Shown piece after piece: positions 51,764 through 60,798 of a DNA stretch of 64,000 nt. The notes beneath the pieces were generated by a model. That model was not told the origin of the DNA. It saw nothing but the letters and a program-made list of their open reading frames with translations, and made no database searches. The DNA is from Ruegeria sp. PrR005 (GTDB lineage Bacteria > Pseudomonadota > Alphaproteobacteria > Rhodobacterales > Rhodobacteraceae), in the NCBI RefSeq assembly GCF_010500245.1, contig NZ_JAAGOX010000011.1, positions 186,001 through 250,000 on the forward strand, read 5' to 3'. The number at the start of each line of letters is the position of its first letter. Position 1 is the first letter of the stretch. Position numbers and translations under genes: made by a program.

Positions 51764-52228
51764 TCACTCCACTCCCTTGTCCCGCCGTTCAGCAAAAAAC
51801 CCGCGCAACAGTTCCGCCGCCGCCTCGCCGCCGATACCGTCATAGACCTCGGGCACGTGATGCGCCTGGCTGTGTGAGAACACCCGCGCCCCATGCGCCA
51901 CCCCGCCCGATTTCGGATCCGCCGCACCATAATACACCCGCCGGATGCGCGCCGCAGCCAGCGCCGCCGCGCACATGGCGCAAGGCTCCAGCGTCACATA
52001 GAGGTCATGCCCCACCAGCCGTTCCGACCCGGCGGCGGCGCAGGCCGCGCGCAGCGCCACGATCTCGGCATGCGCGGTGGGATCGCAGGTCTCGCGCGTG
52101 CGGTTGCCGGCGGCGGCTACCACGCGCCCGTCCGGGGCCACGATCACCGCGCCCACCGGCACCTCGCCGCGCGCGCCCGCCGCGCGCGCCTCTGCCAGCG
52201 CCTGATCCATATGCGATCTGAAAACCAT
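51764..52228 (-). CDS. tadA: tRNA-specific adenosine deaminase
   Basis: A 154-residue zinc deaminase that makes inosine at position 34 of tRNA(Arg). Zinc and catalytic residues: His and Glu in [10 protein letters not shown] and the two Cys in EPCAMCAAA. The N-terminal [24 protein letters not shown] is TadA-like. Start at 52228 (MVFRSH) is preferred over 52249 by alignment. It is divergent from the rluB-like gene, whose start lies 62 bp away, and translationally adjacent to the TrmO-like gene. Confidence 0.93.
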   Translation of the reverse strand: MVFRSHMDQALAEARAAGARGEVPVGAVIVAPDGRVVAAAGNRTRETCDPTAHAEIVALRAACAAAGSERLVGHDLYVTLEPCAMCAAALAAARIRRVYYGAADPKSGGVAHGARVFSHSQAHHVPEVYDGIGGEAAAELLRGFFAERRDKGVE

Positions 52229-52289
52229 GCCCGACCCTGCCCCGATCATCCATCTTCCGCAAGCGCGGCAAATGGTCTATTGCGCGGGG

Positions 52290-53357
52290 ATGAACAACAC
52301 CCCTCCCCCCGGCGAGCGCATCGCCAAGATCCTGTCGCGCGCGGGCGTCGCCTCGCGCCGCGAGGCCGAACGCATGATCGAGGCCGGCCGCGTCGCGGTC
52401 AACGGCAAGGTGATCGACAGCCCGGCGCTGAACGTGACTGAACGCGACCGCGTGACGGTCGACGGCGCGCCGCTGGCCGCCGCCGAACCTGCGCGGCTGT
52501 GGCTCTATCACAAGCCCAGCGGCCTGGTGACCACGGCGCGCGACGAAAAGGGGCGTAAGACCATTTTCGACGAGCTGCCCGAAGAGATGCCCCGGGTGAT
52601 GAGCGTGGGCCGTCTCGACCTCAACTCCGAGGGGCTGCTGCTGCTGACCAACGATGGCGCCATCAAGCGGCAGCTGGAACTGCCCTCGACCGGCTGGCTG
52701 CGCCGGTACCGGGTGCGGATCAAGGGTACGCCCAAGGACGAGGATTTCGCACCGCTGCGCCAGGGTTTGGTGATCGAGGGCGAGCGGTTCCAGCCGATGA
52801 TTGTGACGCTCGACCGCCAGCAGGGCGCCAACGCCTGGCTGACCGTCGGCCTGCGCGAGGGCAAGAACCGCGAGATCCGCCGCGCGATGGAGGATATCGG
52901 GCTGGTGGTGAATCGGCTGATCCGGATATCCTATGGTCCGTTCCAGCTGGGCACCCTTGCGCCCGGCAAGGTCGAGGAGGTGCGCCGCCGGGTGCTGCGC
53001 GACCAGTTGGGACTGGATGCCGAGGACCAACCAACCGACGAACGCCCCGCCCGTCCCGAACGCAAGCGCAGGCCCGCGCCGGGTGCAGCCAAGGCCGCCG
53101 CCGCGCGGAACGAGGCCCGCAAACCGGGGTCCAAACCGCTTGGCAAACCGGTCGGCAAGCCGGGGACCAAACCGGTCGGCAAACCGGACGGTAAAACGTT
53201 CGGCAAACCGGGCACCAAACCGGCCCCGTCCCGGCCTGCGACCGCTGGCAAATCCGCTGCATCCAAGGGGCCGCGTCCGGCCAAAGGCGCAAAACCGGGC
53301 ACCCGGCCCGGCACCCGGCCCGGCACCCGCCCCACCGGCGGCAAACCGCGGCCCTGA
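52290..53357 (+). CDS. rluB: Pseudouridine synthase, RsuA/RluB type, with long basic tail
   Basis: A 355-residue protein. The S4 RNA-binding domain is at residues about 8-55 ([26 protein letters not shown]). The catalytic domain has [17 protein letters not shown], with the essential Asp, and [15 protein letters not shown], characteristic of RluB/RluE/RluF/RsuA synthases. From about residue 250 a disordered lysine/proline/glycine tail of about 100 residues follows, with repeats of the [10 protein letters not shown] type and a triple GTRP. The target U is probably in 23S rRNA (RluB, U2605 in E. coli), but could be another site of this subfamily. Confidence 0.9.
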   Translation: MNNTPPPGERIAKILSRAGVASRREAERMIEAGRVAVNGKVIDSPALNVTERDRVTVDGAPLAAAEPARLWLYHKPSGLVTTARDEKGRKTIFDELPEEMPRVMSVGRLDLNSEGLLLLTNDGAIKRQLELPSTGWLRRYRVRIKGTPKDEDFAPLRQGLVIEGERFQPMIVTLDRQQGANAWLTVGLREGKNREIRRAMEDIGLVVNRLIRISYGPFQLGTLAPGKVEEVRRRVLRDQLGLDAEDQPTDERPARPERKRRPAPGAAKAAAARNEARKPGSKPLGKPVGKPGTKPVGKPDGKTFGKPGTKPAPSRPATAGKSAASKGPRPAKGAKPGTRPGTRPGTRPTGGKPRP

Positions 53358-53439
53358 GCCGATTGCCCCAACCTTCCCCCTAGCAAGCCCGCGCCGCATC
53401 GCCTAGATTCCCTTCAGAACAACCACCAGGGGATTGGCT

Positions 53440-53529
53440 GTGTCGCAGAACAGCATTCAGAAACTGGCCTATACCGCGCTTCTGGTGCTGCTGTTCGGCG
53501 TGGCCACCGGCTGGCTGGGGGGGCTCTGA
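53440..53529 (+). CDS. 29-residue single-helix membrane peptide
   Basis: GTG start at 53440 after AGGGGAT. The product begins MSQNSIQKLAYTALLVLLFG and ends in VATGWLGGL: one hydrophobic helix with a polar N-terminus. The stop at 53529 is 4 bp before the ATG of the XpaC-like gene, so it is probably the first gene of the following operon. Very short, so a real product is likely but not certain. Confidence 0.5.
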   Translation: MSQNSIQKLAYTALLVLLFGVATGWLGGL

Positions 53530-53533
53530 CCCG

Positions 53534-54439
53534 ATGGCCGAGCGATATGGCGGCAAATACAGCCCCGAGGCGGCCAAGCCGGACCAGGCCGAAACACCCA
53601 AACGTGGCCAGTTCGAAGGTGCCCGCGTGGACCCCGCAGGCGCGCGGGCGAACGCGATGTTCGTGCCCGCCATTCCGCTGGTCTTCACCTCGCTGAACGA
53701 CGGCGCCATCGGGCTGACCCTGGGCCTGATCGCCGCCGGTCTCTGGACCGGCGCCGCCCTGCTCTTGCGCGAGGGGCTGAGGGCCGAGGCCGCCTATCAC
53801 GCCCGCCGCGTGGCGCGGCGGCCCGCCTTTCCGCGCAAACTGGCGGCAACGCTGCTGACCGCGCTGGGAACCGGGGGTGCCGTCTACAAGTCCGGCCTGA
53901 TGGATGGTGATGCCTCGGTCCTGGCCGCCGGTCTCTTCGGCCTTGCCGCAGGCGCCCTGCACCTGGTGGCCTTTGGCCCCGACCCGATGCGCGACAAGGG
54001 AATGGAGGGGATCGACACCTTCCAGCAGGACCGCGTCGCCCGCGTGGTGGGCGAGGCGGAAACCCTGCTTGCCGACATGTCCGATGCCATCCGCCGCGCT
54101 GGCAATCGCCAGATCGAGGCCCGCGTCGAACGCTTCCAGACCACCGCGCGCGAACTGTTCCGCACCGTCGAAGAGGACCCGCGCGACCTGACCGGCGCCC
54201 GCAAGTACCTGACCGTCTACCTTCAGGGCGCGCGCGACGCGACCGTCAAGTTCGCCGATATTCACGCCCGCACCCGCGATCAGAAGAGCATGCTCGACTA
54301 TCTCGCGCTGCTTGACGATCTGGAGCAGAATTTCGCCGCCCGCACCCGCAAGATGCTGCTGGACGACCGCAGCGACCTGACCATCGAAATCGACGTCCTG
54401 CGCGAAAGATTGCAGCGCGAAGGCGTCCGGCTGGACTGA
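53534..54439 (+). CDS. XpaC-like 5-bromo-4-chloroindolyl phosphate hydrolysis family protein
   Basis: A 301-residue membrane protein of the XpaC/PF10112 group. Two or three hydrophobic segments lie in residues about 45-150 (AMFVPAIPLVFTSLNDGAIGLTLG; LAATLLTALGTGGAVY). A long cytoplasmic helical part follows (ARVVGEAETLLADMSDAIRRAGN; LARLDDLEQNFAARTRKM-like). XpaC genes are commonly next to telA genes. The original hydrolase activity is poorly established. It is followed by the TelA gene after 28 bp on the same strand. Confidence 0.85.
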   Translation: MAERYGGKYSPEAAKPDQAETPKRGQFEGARVDPAGARANAMFVPAIPLVFTSLNDGAIGLTLGLIAAGLWTGAALLLREGLRAEAAYHARRVARRPAFPRKLAATLLTALGTGGAVYKSGLMDGDASVLAAGLFGLAAGALHLVAFGPDPMRDKGMEGIDTFQQDRVARVVGEAETLLADMSDAIRRAGNRQIEARVERFQTTARELFRTVEEDPRDLTGARKYLTVYLQGARDATVKFADIHARTRDQKSMLDYLALLDDLEQNFAARTRKMLLDDRSDLTIEIDVLRERLQREGVRLD

Positions 54440-54467
54440 CCGGCCCCGAACCCAAAGGAACCCACCG

Positions 54468-55658
54468 ATGTCCGACAGCATCCAGAAGAAAGCCGCCGAA
54501 GCCGTCAGCCTGGTCGAGGAGGTCACCGCCGTCATCCTGCCCGAACCCACCCAGGAGGTGGTGCCTCTGGCCGAGGCCGACGCGCCCGTGGGCGCCGAGA
54601 TCCGCAAGCGGATGAGCGAGATCAACATGGGTGACACCAATTCCATAGTCCGCTTCGGCTCGGGCGCGCAGGCCGAATTGCAGGAAATCAGCCAGGCCAT
54701 GCTGGCCGATGTCCGCAACAAGGATGTGGGCCCCGCTGGCGACAGCCTGCGCAACATCGTCACCACCATTCGCGGTTTTTCCGTCAGCGAACTGGACGTG
54801 CGCCGCGAACGCAGCTGGTGGGAACGGCTGCTGGGCCGCGCCGCCCCCTTTGCCAAGTTCACCGCCCGCTACGAAGAGGTGCAGGGCCAGATCGACAAGA
54901 TCACCGACAACCTCTTGCGGCATGAACACACGCTCTTGAAGGACATCAAGTCGCTCGACCTGCTCTATGAAAAGACGCTGCGCTTCTACGACGAGCTGGC
55001 GCTTTACATCGCGGCGGGCGAGGAAAAGCTGGACGAGCTGGACAGCCACGACATCCCCGAACTGGCCGCCGCCGTCGACGCCGCGCCCGAGGGCGACCAG
55101 GTGATGAAGGCGCAGGAACTGCGCGACCTGCGCGCCGCCCGCGACGATCTGGAACGCCGGGTGCATGACCTGAAACTGACCCGCCAGGTGACGATGCAGT
55201 CGCTGCCCTCGATCCGGCTGGTGCAGGAAAACGACAAGTCGCTGGTGACCAAGATCAACTCGACCCTGGTCAACACCGTGCCGCTCTGGGAAACCCAGCT
55301 GGCGCAGGCTGTCACCATCCAGCGCAGCGCCGAGGCCGCCGCCGCCGTGCGCGACGCCAACGACCTGACCAACGAGCTTCTCACCTCGAACGCCGCCAAC
55401 CTGCGCGAAAGCAACAAGCTGATCCGCAAGGAGATGGAGCGCGGCGTGTTCGACATCGAAGCCGTGAAAAAGGCCAATGCCGACCTGATCGGCACCATTC
55501 AGGAAAGCCTCCAGATCGCCGACGAAGGCAAGGCCAAGCGCGCCGCCGCCGAGGAAGAGCTCAAGAAGATGGAGGCCGAATTGCGCGACACGCTGGCCGC
55601 CGCCCGCGCCCGCGCCGATGGCACCGGCGACAATGCCGGCACCGCGGTTCCGGGCTGA
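54468..55658 (+). CDS. TelA-family toxic anion resistance protein
   Basis: A 396-residue, mostly coiled-coil/helical cytoplasmic protein of the TelA family (PF05816), which carries the name of tellurite resistance. Family segments include RNIVTTIRGFSVSELDVRRERSWWERLLGR, the DKITDNLLRHEHTLLKDIKSLDLLYEKTL helix, and the C-terminal LTNELLTSNAANLRESNKLIRKEMERGVFD. Its usual partner, XpaC, is encoded just upstream. Likely role: membrane or envelope stress response through helical filament-like assemblies, as inferred for the family. Toxic-anion resistance itself is not shown here. Confidence 0.92.
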   Translation: MSDSIQKKAAEAVSLVEEVTAVILPEPTQEVVPLAEADAPVGAEIRKRMSEINMGDTNSIVRFGSGAQAELQEISQAMLADVRNKDVGPAGDSLRNIVTTIRGFSVSELDVRRERSWWERLLGRAAPFAKFTARYEEVQGQIDKITDNLLRHEHTLLKDIKSLDLLYEKTLRFYDELALYIAAGEEKLDELDSHDIPELAAAVDAAPEGDQVMKAQELRDLRAARDDLERRVHDLKLTRQVTMQSLPSIRLVQENDKSLVTKINSTLVNTVPLWETQLAQAVTIQRSAEAAAAVRDANDLTNELLTSNAANLRESNKLIRKEMERGVFDIEAVKKANADLIGTIQESLQIADEGKAKRAAAEEELKKMEAELRDTLAAARARADGTGDNAGTAVPG

Positions 55659-56619
55659 TCCCTTGCCGCGACTCCTCCCGATACTCAGATTGGTCGCGCT
55701 GCTGGCACTTGGGGCGCTGGCGGCTTGCGACATGCCGCCGCGCACTTCTCCCGTGCCTCCGGCAAGGCCTGCGGGGCTGGCCCCCGCCGGGTCCGAGGTC
55801 GTGGCCGCCTCGGCCGCCAGCCAGGATCTTGCCCGCTATTACAGCGCGGTACAGAACGACCTGCTTACCCGGGGGCTTCTCCGTACCGATGGCGGCGGCC
55901 CCGACACGCCTTATGACGCCGAGGATCTGGAGCGGAATTTCGTCAACATCGCCTTTTTCAACGAGTATTCCGGCAATGCCCCGGTGCCCACCGGCGGCCG
56001 CTCCAGCGGCCGGCTCAGCCGCTGGACCGCGCCCGTGCGCATCGGTGTCGAATTCGGCCCCACCGTGCCGCTCGACCGCCGCGACAAGGATCGCGCCAGC
56101 ATCCAGTCCTACGCCACGCGGCTGGGCCGCCTGACCGGCCACCCGGTCTCGACCGCCGAGCGCAACGCCAATTTCCACGTCTTTGTCGCCGGGCTGGATG
56201 ACGGCCCCTTCGTGCAGGACCGCCTGCGCCGCCTGGTGCCCGGCATCAGCGAGCAGCAGCTTGACCTCTTCGTCAACCTGCCGCGCGATTTCTACTGTTT
56301 CGTCTTTGCCGCCACCTCCGCCGACGCGCCCTATACCTATATGCGCGCGGTGGCGCTGATCCGGGCAGAACACCCCGATCTGGTGCGGCTCAGCTGCGTC
56401 CACGAGGAAATCGCCCAGGGCCTCGGCCTGTCCAACGACAGCCCCGGCGCCCGGCCTTCGATCTTCAACGACGACGACGAATTCGCCCTGCTCACCAGCC
56501 AGGACGAGATACTGCTTGCCATGCTCTATGACAAACGGCTCAGTCAGGGCATGAGCGCCGAGGAGGCACGCCCGGTGATCCGCATCATCGCGCGGGAAAA
56601 GATGGGTTTGTCGCTGTGA
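55633..56619 (+). CDS. DUF2927 lipoprotein
   Basis: A DUF2927 protein of about 328 residues if started at the ATG 55633, or 318 from the TTG at 55663. Hydrophobic LVALLALGALAACDMPPR contains a lipobox Cys, so it is probably outer-membrane-anchored. The conserved core has the acidic motif CVHEEIAQGLGLSNDSP, an HExxA-Q variant that could bind metal, and SIFNDDDEFALLTSQDEILLAMLYDKRL. The ATG start overlaps telA by 26 bp. It probably belongs to the same operon. Confidence 0.85.
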   Translation: MPAPRFRADPLPRLLPILRLVALLALGALAACDMPPRTSPVPPARPAGLAPAGSEVVAASAASQDLARYYSAVQNDLLTRGLLRTDGGGPDTPYDAEDLERNFVNIAFFNEYSGNAPVPTGGRSSGRLSRWTAPVRIGVEFGPTVPLDRRDKDRASIQSYATRLGRLTGHPVSTAERNANFHVFVAGLDDGPFVQDRLRRLVPGISEQQLDLFVNLPRDFYCFVFAATSADAPYTYMRAVALIRAEHPDLVRLSCVHEEIAQGLGLSNDSPGARPSIFNDDDEFALLTSQDEILLAMLYDKRLSQGMSAEEARPVIRIIAREKMGLSL

Positions 56620-56648
56620 CGTCAGCGTAAGGAAAAGGACCAAGACAC

Positions 56649-57767
56649 ATGGGTATTTTCGATTTTCTGTCCGGCCAATTCATCGACGTCATCCACTGGA
56701 CCGATGACACCCGCGACACGATGGTCTGGCGGTTCGAGCGCGAGGGCCACGAGATCAAGTACGGCGCCAAGCTGACGGTACGCGAGGGGCAGGCGGCGGT
56801 CTTCGTCCACGAGGGCCAGATTGCCGACGTGTTCACCCCCGGTCTCTACATGCTCGAGACCAACAACATGCCGATCATGACGACCTTGCAGCACTGGGAC
56901 CACGGCTTCAAATCGCCGTTCAAGTCCGAGATCTACTTCGTCAACACCACCCGGTTCAACGACCTCAAATGGGGCACCAAGAACCCGATCATGCTGCGCG
57001 ATCCGGAATTCGGGCCGACCCGCATCCGCGCCTTCGGCACCTATTCGATCCGGGTCACCGATCCGGCGCGGTTCATGACCGAAATCGTCGGCACCGACGG
57101 CGAATTCACCATGGACGAGATCAGCTTTCAGATCCGCAACATCATCGTGCAGGAGTTCTCGCGCGTGATCGCGGGTTCGGGCATCCCGGTGCTGGACATG
57201 GCTGCCAACACCCAGGACCTGGGCAAGCTCATCGCGGCGCAGGTGTCGAAACCGCTGGCCGATTACGGGCTGGAAATGCCCGAATTCTATATCGAGAACA
57301 TCAGCCTGCCGCCTGCGGTCGAGGCGGCGCTGGACAAGCGCACCTCGATGGGGCTGGCGGGCGATCTGGGCAAGTTCACCCAGTATTCGGCGGCCGAGGC
57401 GATGACCGCTGCTGCCGCCAACCCCGCCGGCGGCGGCATGGCCGCCGGTCTGGGCGCCGGGATGGGCATGGCGATGGCGCAGCAGATGGCGCAACCCGGC
57501 CCCTGGGGCGCCGCCCCCGCCGCCGCCGCGCCAGCCGCTCCGCCACCGCCGCCCGTCGAACATGTCTGGCACATCGCGGTCGACGGGCAGACCTCGGGCC
57601 CGTTTTCCAAGGCCAAGATGGGCCGCATGGCGAGCGAGGGGACCCTGACCCGTGACACCTATGTCTGGACCGCCGGGCAGGATGGCTGGAAACGGGCCGA
57701 GGACGTGCGCGAACTGGCCCAGCTCTTCACCATCCTGCCGCCGCCCCCGCCGCCGCCCGGCATCTGA
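56649..57767 (+). CDS. SPFH-domain protein with C-terminal GYF_2 domain (YdjI-like)
   Basis: A 372-residue protein. Residues about 30-240 form an SPFH/virion-core domain as in YdjI (FTPGLYMLETNNMPIMTTLQHWDHG; NTTRFNDLKWGTKNPIMLRDPEFG). A Gly/Ala/Pro-rich linker lies at about 255-302. A GYF_2 domain follows at about 303-358 (WHIAVDGQTSGPFSKAKMGRMASEG). SPFH proteins form membrane-associated rings. The GYF-type C-terminal domain probably binds proline-rich partners. It is 29 bp downstream of the DUF2927 gene. Confidence 0.92.
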   Translation: MGIFDFLSGQFIDVIHWTDDTRDTMVWRFEREGHEIKYGAKLTVREGQAAVFVHEGQIADVFTPGLYMLETNNMPIMTTLQHWDHGFKSPFKSEIYFVNTTRFNDLKWGTKNPIMLRDPEFGPTRIRAFGTYSIRVTDPARFMTEIVGTDGEFTMDEISFQIRNIIVQEFSRVIAGSGIPVLDMAANTQDLGKLIAAQVSKPLADYGLEMPEFYIENISLPPAVEAALDKRTSMGLAGDLGKFTQYSAAEAMTAAAANPAGGGMAAGLGAGMGMAMAQQMAQPGPWGAAPAAAAPAAPPPPPVEHVWHIAVDGQTSGPFSKAKMGRMASEGTLTRDTYVWTAGQDGWKRAEDVRELAQLFTILPPPPPPPGI

Positions 57768-57835
57768 CCCGCGCCGACGGAAACCGGGACCAGCGCCGTT
57801 ACAGCCAGACATAGCTTGTCCAAGGAGCCTCCGAC

Positions 57836-58324
57836 ATGTCCCCTCGCGCCGCCTATTCCCGCCTCCAGATTGCCTTGCATTGGCTCATCGCGATCCTGAT
57901 TGTGGCGACATGGCTAACGCATGAGAACATGGGCCGGGCGCTGAAAACCCGGATCGAGACCGGCGCCAGCGGGTTCGAAGGCAACACGCCGCATGTCTGG
58001 CTTGGCATCACGGTCTTTGTCCTCGTGCTGATCCGCATCGTGGTGCGCCGCGTGCAGGGCGCCCCTGACCCGCTGCCCGGCGCCACCCCGCTGATGGAAC
58101 GGGCCGCCCTCTGGGGCCACCGGCTGCTCTATCTGCTGATGGTGCTCACCCCTGCCCTGGGCGCGGTGGCCTGGAACGCCCCGTCCCGAACCGTGGGCGA
58201 AATCCACGAAACGGTGGGAGGCGCGCTCATGCTGGTGGCGCTGGCGCATGCGTTGGTTGCGATCTGGCACCAATATGTCAAAAAGGATGGCAGTTTGACC
58301 CGGATCACCCGACCACAAGGCTGA
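57836..58324 (+). CDS. Cytochrome b561 family membrane protein
   Basis: A 162-residue four-helix cytochrome b561 of the YodB/CybB type. Heme-ligand histidines are in IALHWLIAI (helix 1), HVWLGITVFV, GHRLLYLLMV and LAHALVAIWHQY. Likely a quinol-linked electron carrier in the inner membrane, often a superoxide or quinol oxidase component. It is 68 bp after the SPFH gene and starts only 3 bp upstream of the zinc-ribbon gene, so it lies inside this operon. Confidence 0.9.
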   Translation: MSPRAAYSRLQIALHWLIAILIVATWLTHENMGRALKTRIETGASGFEGNTPHVWLGITVFVLVLIRIVVRRVQGAPDPLPGATPLMERAALWGHRLLYLLMVLTPALGAVAWNAPSRTVGEIHETVGGALMLVALAHALVAIWHQYVKKDGSLTRITRPQG

Positions 58325-58327
58325 GGC

Positions 58328-59455
58328 ATGACCGATACCCCCCCGCCCCCGCCCGGTGCCGCCCCGGCCCCGGTGCAGGAGCACCGCTTTCCCTGCGCCC
58401 AATGCGGCGCCGACTACCGGTTCAATCCGGGCGCGGGCACGCTGGTCTGCGACCATTGCGGCCATACCGAACCGATGCGCGCCGACCCGTGGAAGGGCGC
58501 CAGCCTGCGCGAGCTGGATTTCGACGCCGCCATGGCCCAGACCCTGCCCGAGGCCGAGATCGAGGAAACCCGCGTCCTGTCCTGCCCCAATTGCGCGGCG
58601 CAGGTGGAATTCGACCCCGACACCCACGCCGCCGAATGCCCGTTCTGCGCCACCCCGGTGGTGACCGACACCGGCATCCACCGCCATATCAAGCCGCGCG
58701 GCGTGCTGCCCTTCTCGCTGGACGAGCGCAGCGCCCACCAGGCGATGACCGATTGGCTGGGTCGGCTCTGGTTCGCGCCGAACGGATTGAAGGAATATGC
58801 CCGCAAGGGGCGCCGGATGCAGGGCATCTATGTGCCCTACTGGACCTTCGACGCCGATACCAAATCCAGCTACCGGGGCGAGCGCGGCACCGTCTATTAC
58901 GAGACCCGCACCGTGGTGCGCGACGGCAAGACGGTGACCGAACAGGTGCCCAAGATCCGCTGGTCGCCGAAATCGGGCCGGGTTGCCCGGTTCTTCGACG
59001 ATGTGCTGGTGCTGGCCTCGCGCTCGCTGCCAAAATCCCACACCGACGCGCTGGAACCCTGGGACCTGGCCGCGCTCGAACCCTATCGGCCCGAATATCT
59101 GGCCGGGTTCCGGGCCGAGGGTTATACCGTCGAGCTGGCCGAGGCGCATGGAGAGGCGCGCGCGCATATGGCCCGTGTCATCGAGCGCGACGTGCGTTTC
59201 GACATCGGTGGCGACCAGCAGCGCATCCATGCCATCGACACCACCGTGTCGAATGTGACCTTCAAGCATATCCTGCTGCCCGTCTGGCTCGCCGCCTATA
59301 AATACCGTGGCACCACCTACCGGTTCGTGGTCAACGGCCGCACCGGCCGGGTGCAGGGCGAACGCCCCTGGTCGGCGATCAAGATCACCATCGCCGTGGT
59401 CCTCGGCCTGCTGCTGGCGGCCGGCATCGGCTATCTGGCCGCAACCAACCAGTAG
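58328..59455 (+). CDS. Zinc-ribbon membrane protein (YdjG-like)
   Basis: A 375-residue protein with N-terminal Cys-rich zinc ribbons (FPCAQCGADYRFNPGAGTLVCDHCG at about 20-45; LSCPNCAAQVEFD...CPFC at about 85-115). A large globular middle has YVPYWTFDADTKSSYRGERGT, and a single C-terminal helix follows (ITIAVVLGLLLAAGIGYLA). This layout is that of Bacillus YdjG and replication-factor-Y-like zinc-ribbon proteins. Together with the SPFH protein (YdjI-like) just upstream it matches two of the three YdjGHI components. It ends 67 bp before the small lipoprotein. Confidence 0.88.
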   Translation: MTDTPPPPPGAAPAPVQEHRFPCAQCGADYRFNPGAGTLVCDHCGHTEPMRADPWKGASLRELDFDAAMAQTLPEAEIEETRVLSCPNCAAQVEFDPDTHAAECPFCATPVVTDTGIHRHIKPRGVLPFSLDERSAHQAMTDWLGRLWFAPNGLKEYARKGRRMQGIYVPYWTFDADTKSSYRGERGTVYYETRTVVRDGKTVTEQVPKIRWSPKSGRVARFFDDVLVLASRSLPKSHTDALEPWDLAALEPYRPEYLAGFRAEGYTVELAEAHGEARAHMARVIERDVRFDIGGDQQRIHAIDTTVSNVTFKHILLPVWLAAYKYRGTTYRFVVNGRTGRVQGERPWSAIKITIAVVLGLLLAAGIGYLAATNQ

Positions 59456-59522
59456 TTGAAACCGCGCGCAGGACGCTTACCTGATCCTCATGCGACATCC
59501 CGCGCGATCAAAGGACCCCGCC

Positions 59523-59678
59523 ATGCGCCGCCTTGCCCGCTGCACCGCCACCCTCCTCGCCCTGGCCCTGCTGGCCGGGTGCCTGCCAACGGGCGACGGC
59601 ATTCCCGCCGGTGCCTCACCCGACCGCTATGAACGCGCCAAGGCCAACCGCGACAGCTACATGTACCAGGGCATCTGA
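59523..59678 (+). CDS. Small lipoprotein (51 aa)
   Basis: A short exported lipoprotein with lipobox LALLAGCLPT (Cys at about residue 20) and a hydrophilic tail ASPDRYERAKANRDSYMYQ. No family recognised. ATG at 59523; an earlier in-frame ATG at 59490 would add 11 residues without improving the signal peptide. Followed by a palindromic repeat that probably terminates it. Confidence 0.6.
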   Translation: MRRLARCTATLLALALLAGCLPTGDGIPAGASPDRYERAKANRDSYMYQGI

Positions 59679-59682
59679 CCCT

Positions 59683-59746
59683 GCTTCTTTCTGGTCGAAA
59701 ATACCTCCGGGGGAGTCGCGCAAAGCGCGACGGGGGCAGCGCCCCC
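59683..59746. repeat. Dispersed repeat, single-arm composite
   Basis: GCTTCTTTCTGGTCGAAAATACCTC (59683-59707) is followed by TCGCGC-AAA-GCGCGA (59716-59730) and GGGGGCAGCGCCCCC (59732-59746). The same elements as other copies, in reverse order, immediately after the small lipoprotein gene. Confidence 0.75.
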
Positions 59747-59786
59747 TCGGCCCCTCCGGCAGGGACGCCCCCGGGTTCACCCCGCC

Positions 59787-60692
59787 CTACTGGCTTTGCA
59801 ACTTGCGCGCCTCGGTCCGGGCCAGCCCGACCAGTTCCCGCACGAACGGTTTTTCCAGATCCTCGCGGCGCACCGCCGCATAAAGCCGCCGGGTGATTCC
59901 CGTCTCGGTCAAGGGCCGCGTCACATAATCGGAACTGTACTTCACCTCGCGCACCACCCAGTCGGGCAGCACCGAGACCCCCCGGTTCGACGCCACCAAC
60001 AGCAGAATCACCGCCGTCAGTTCGGCCTGACGCACCTGCGCCGGTTCCACCTTGGCCGGGATCAGAAGCTGGCTGAACACATCCAGCCGCGACCGTTCCA
60101 CCGGATAGGTGATCAGCGTCTCGCCCCGGAAATCCTCGGCCTCGATCCACGGTTTCTCGGCCAATGGATGGGTCGAGGCCGCGACAAACACCGCGTTGTA
60201 ATCGAAGAGTTCCACGAACTCGACGCCGGGGATGTCCTCGGGGTCCGAGGACACAACCAGATCCACCTCTTCCTTTTGCAGCGCGGGCAGCGCATCAAAC
60301 GCCAGACCGGGCCGGATATCCACATCCACATCTGGCCAGCTTTTTCGAAACGCCTCCAGCACCGGGAACAGCCATTCGAAACAGGCATGGCATTCGATGG
60401 CGATATGCATCCGCCCCGACTTCCCGTCGCGCAGCGAGGTGAACTCGGCCTGCATCGCCTCCACCTGCGGCAGGATCTGCTCGGCCAGCCTGAGCAGGCG
60501 CATTCCCGCCGCCGACAGTTTCATCGGCTTCGACCGCCGCACGAACAGCTCCACCCCCGCCTGATCCTCCAACCCCTTGATCTGATGGCTCAAAGCCGAC
60601 TGGGTGATGTTCAGCTGATCGGCGGCGCGGGCCAGACCGCCGCATTCATGGATCGCCTTTATGGTCCGCAAATGCCGGAATTCGATATGCAT
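59787..60692 (-). CDS. metR: LysR-family regulator of the MetR type
   Basis: A 301-residue LysR regulator. The helix-turn-helix is at about residues 15-40 (GGLARAADQLNITQSALSHQIKGLE). ALSHQIK plus the N-terminal MHIEFRHLRTIKAI is typical of MetR, which binds homocysteine and activates methionine genes. It is divergent from metF with a TGAA-N5-TTCA box between them, which makes the MetR assignment strong. Start at 60692; a longer frame upstream overlaps the operator. Confidence 0.92.
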   Translation of the reverse strand: MHIEFRHLRTIKAIHECGGLARAADQLNITQSALSHQIKGLEDQAGVELFVRRSKPMKLSAAGMRLLRLAEQILPQVEAMQAEFTSLRDGKSGRMHIAIECHACFEWLFPVLEAFRKSWPDVDVDIRPGLAFDALPALQKEEVDLVVSSDPEDIPGVEFVELFDYNAVFVAASTHPLAEKPWIEAEDFRGETLITYPVERSRLDVFSQLLIPAKVEPAQVRQAELTAVILLLVASNRGVSVLPDWVVREVKYSSDYVTRPLTETGITRRLYAAVRREDLEKPFVRELVGLARTEARKLQSQ

Positions 60693-60726
60693 CCTACAGT
60701 ATCGCTCATGTTGTTCTTGAGTATTA

Positions 60727-60739
60727 TGAAGTTGTTTCA
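60727..60739. promoter_or_regulatory. MetR box between metR and metF
   Basis: TGAA-GTTGT-TTCA matches the MetR consensus TGAANNNNNTTCA exactly. It lies 34 bp upstream of the metR start and 59 bp upstream of the metF start. Confidence 0.8.
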
Positions 60740-60798
60740 CAATGCTGCGGGTGCGACAAGAGGCGAAACACCGCCCCTTGCGCAGGATGACCGCACAA

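Noticed and set aside
53100-53340. CRISPR-like or minisatellite reading of the repeats near the rluB-like tail
   Set aside because: Repeats are in-frame codons for a Lys/Pro/Gly tail, short and irregular, with no spacers.
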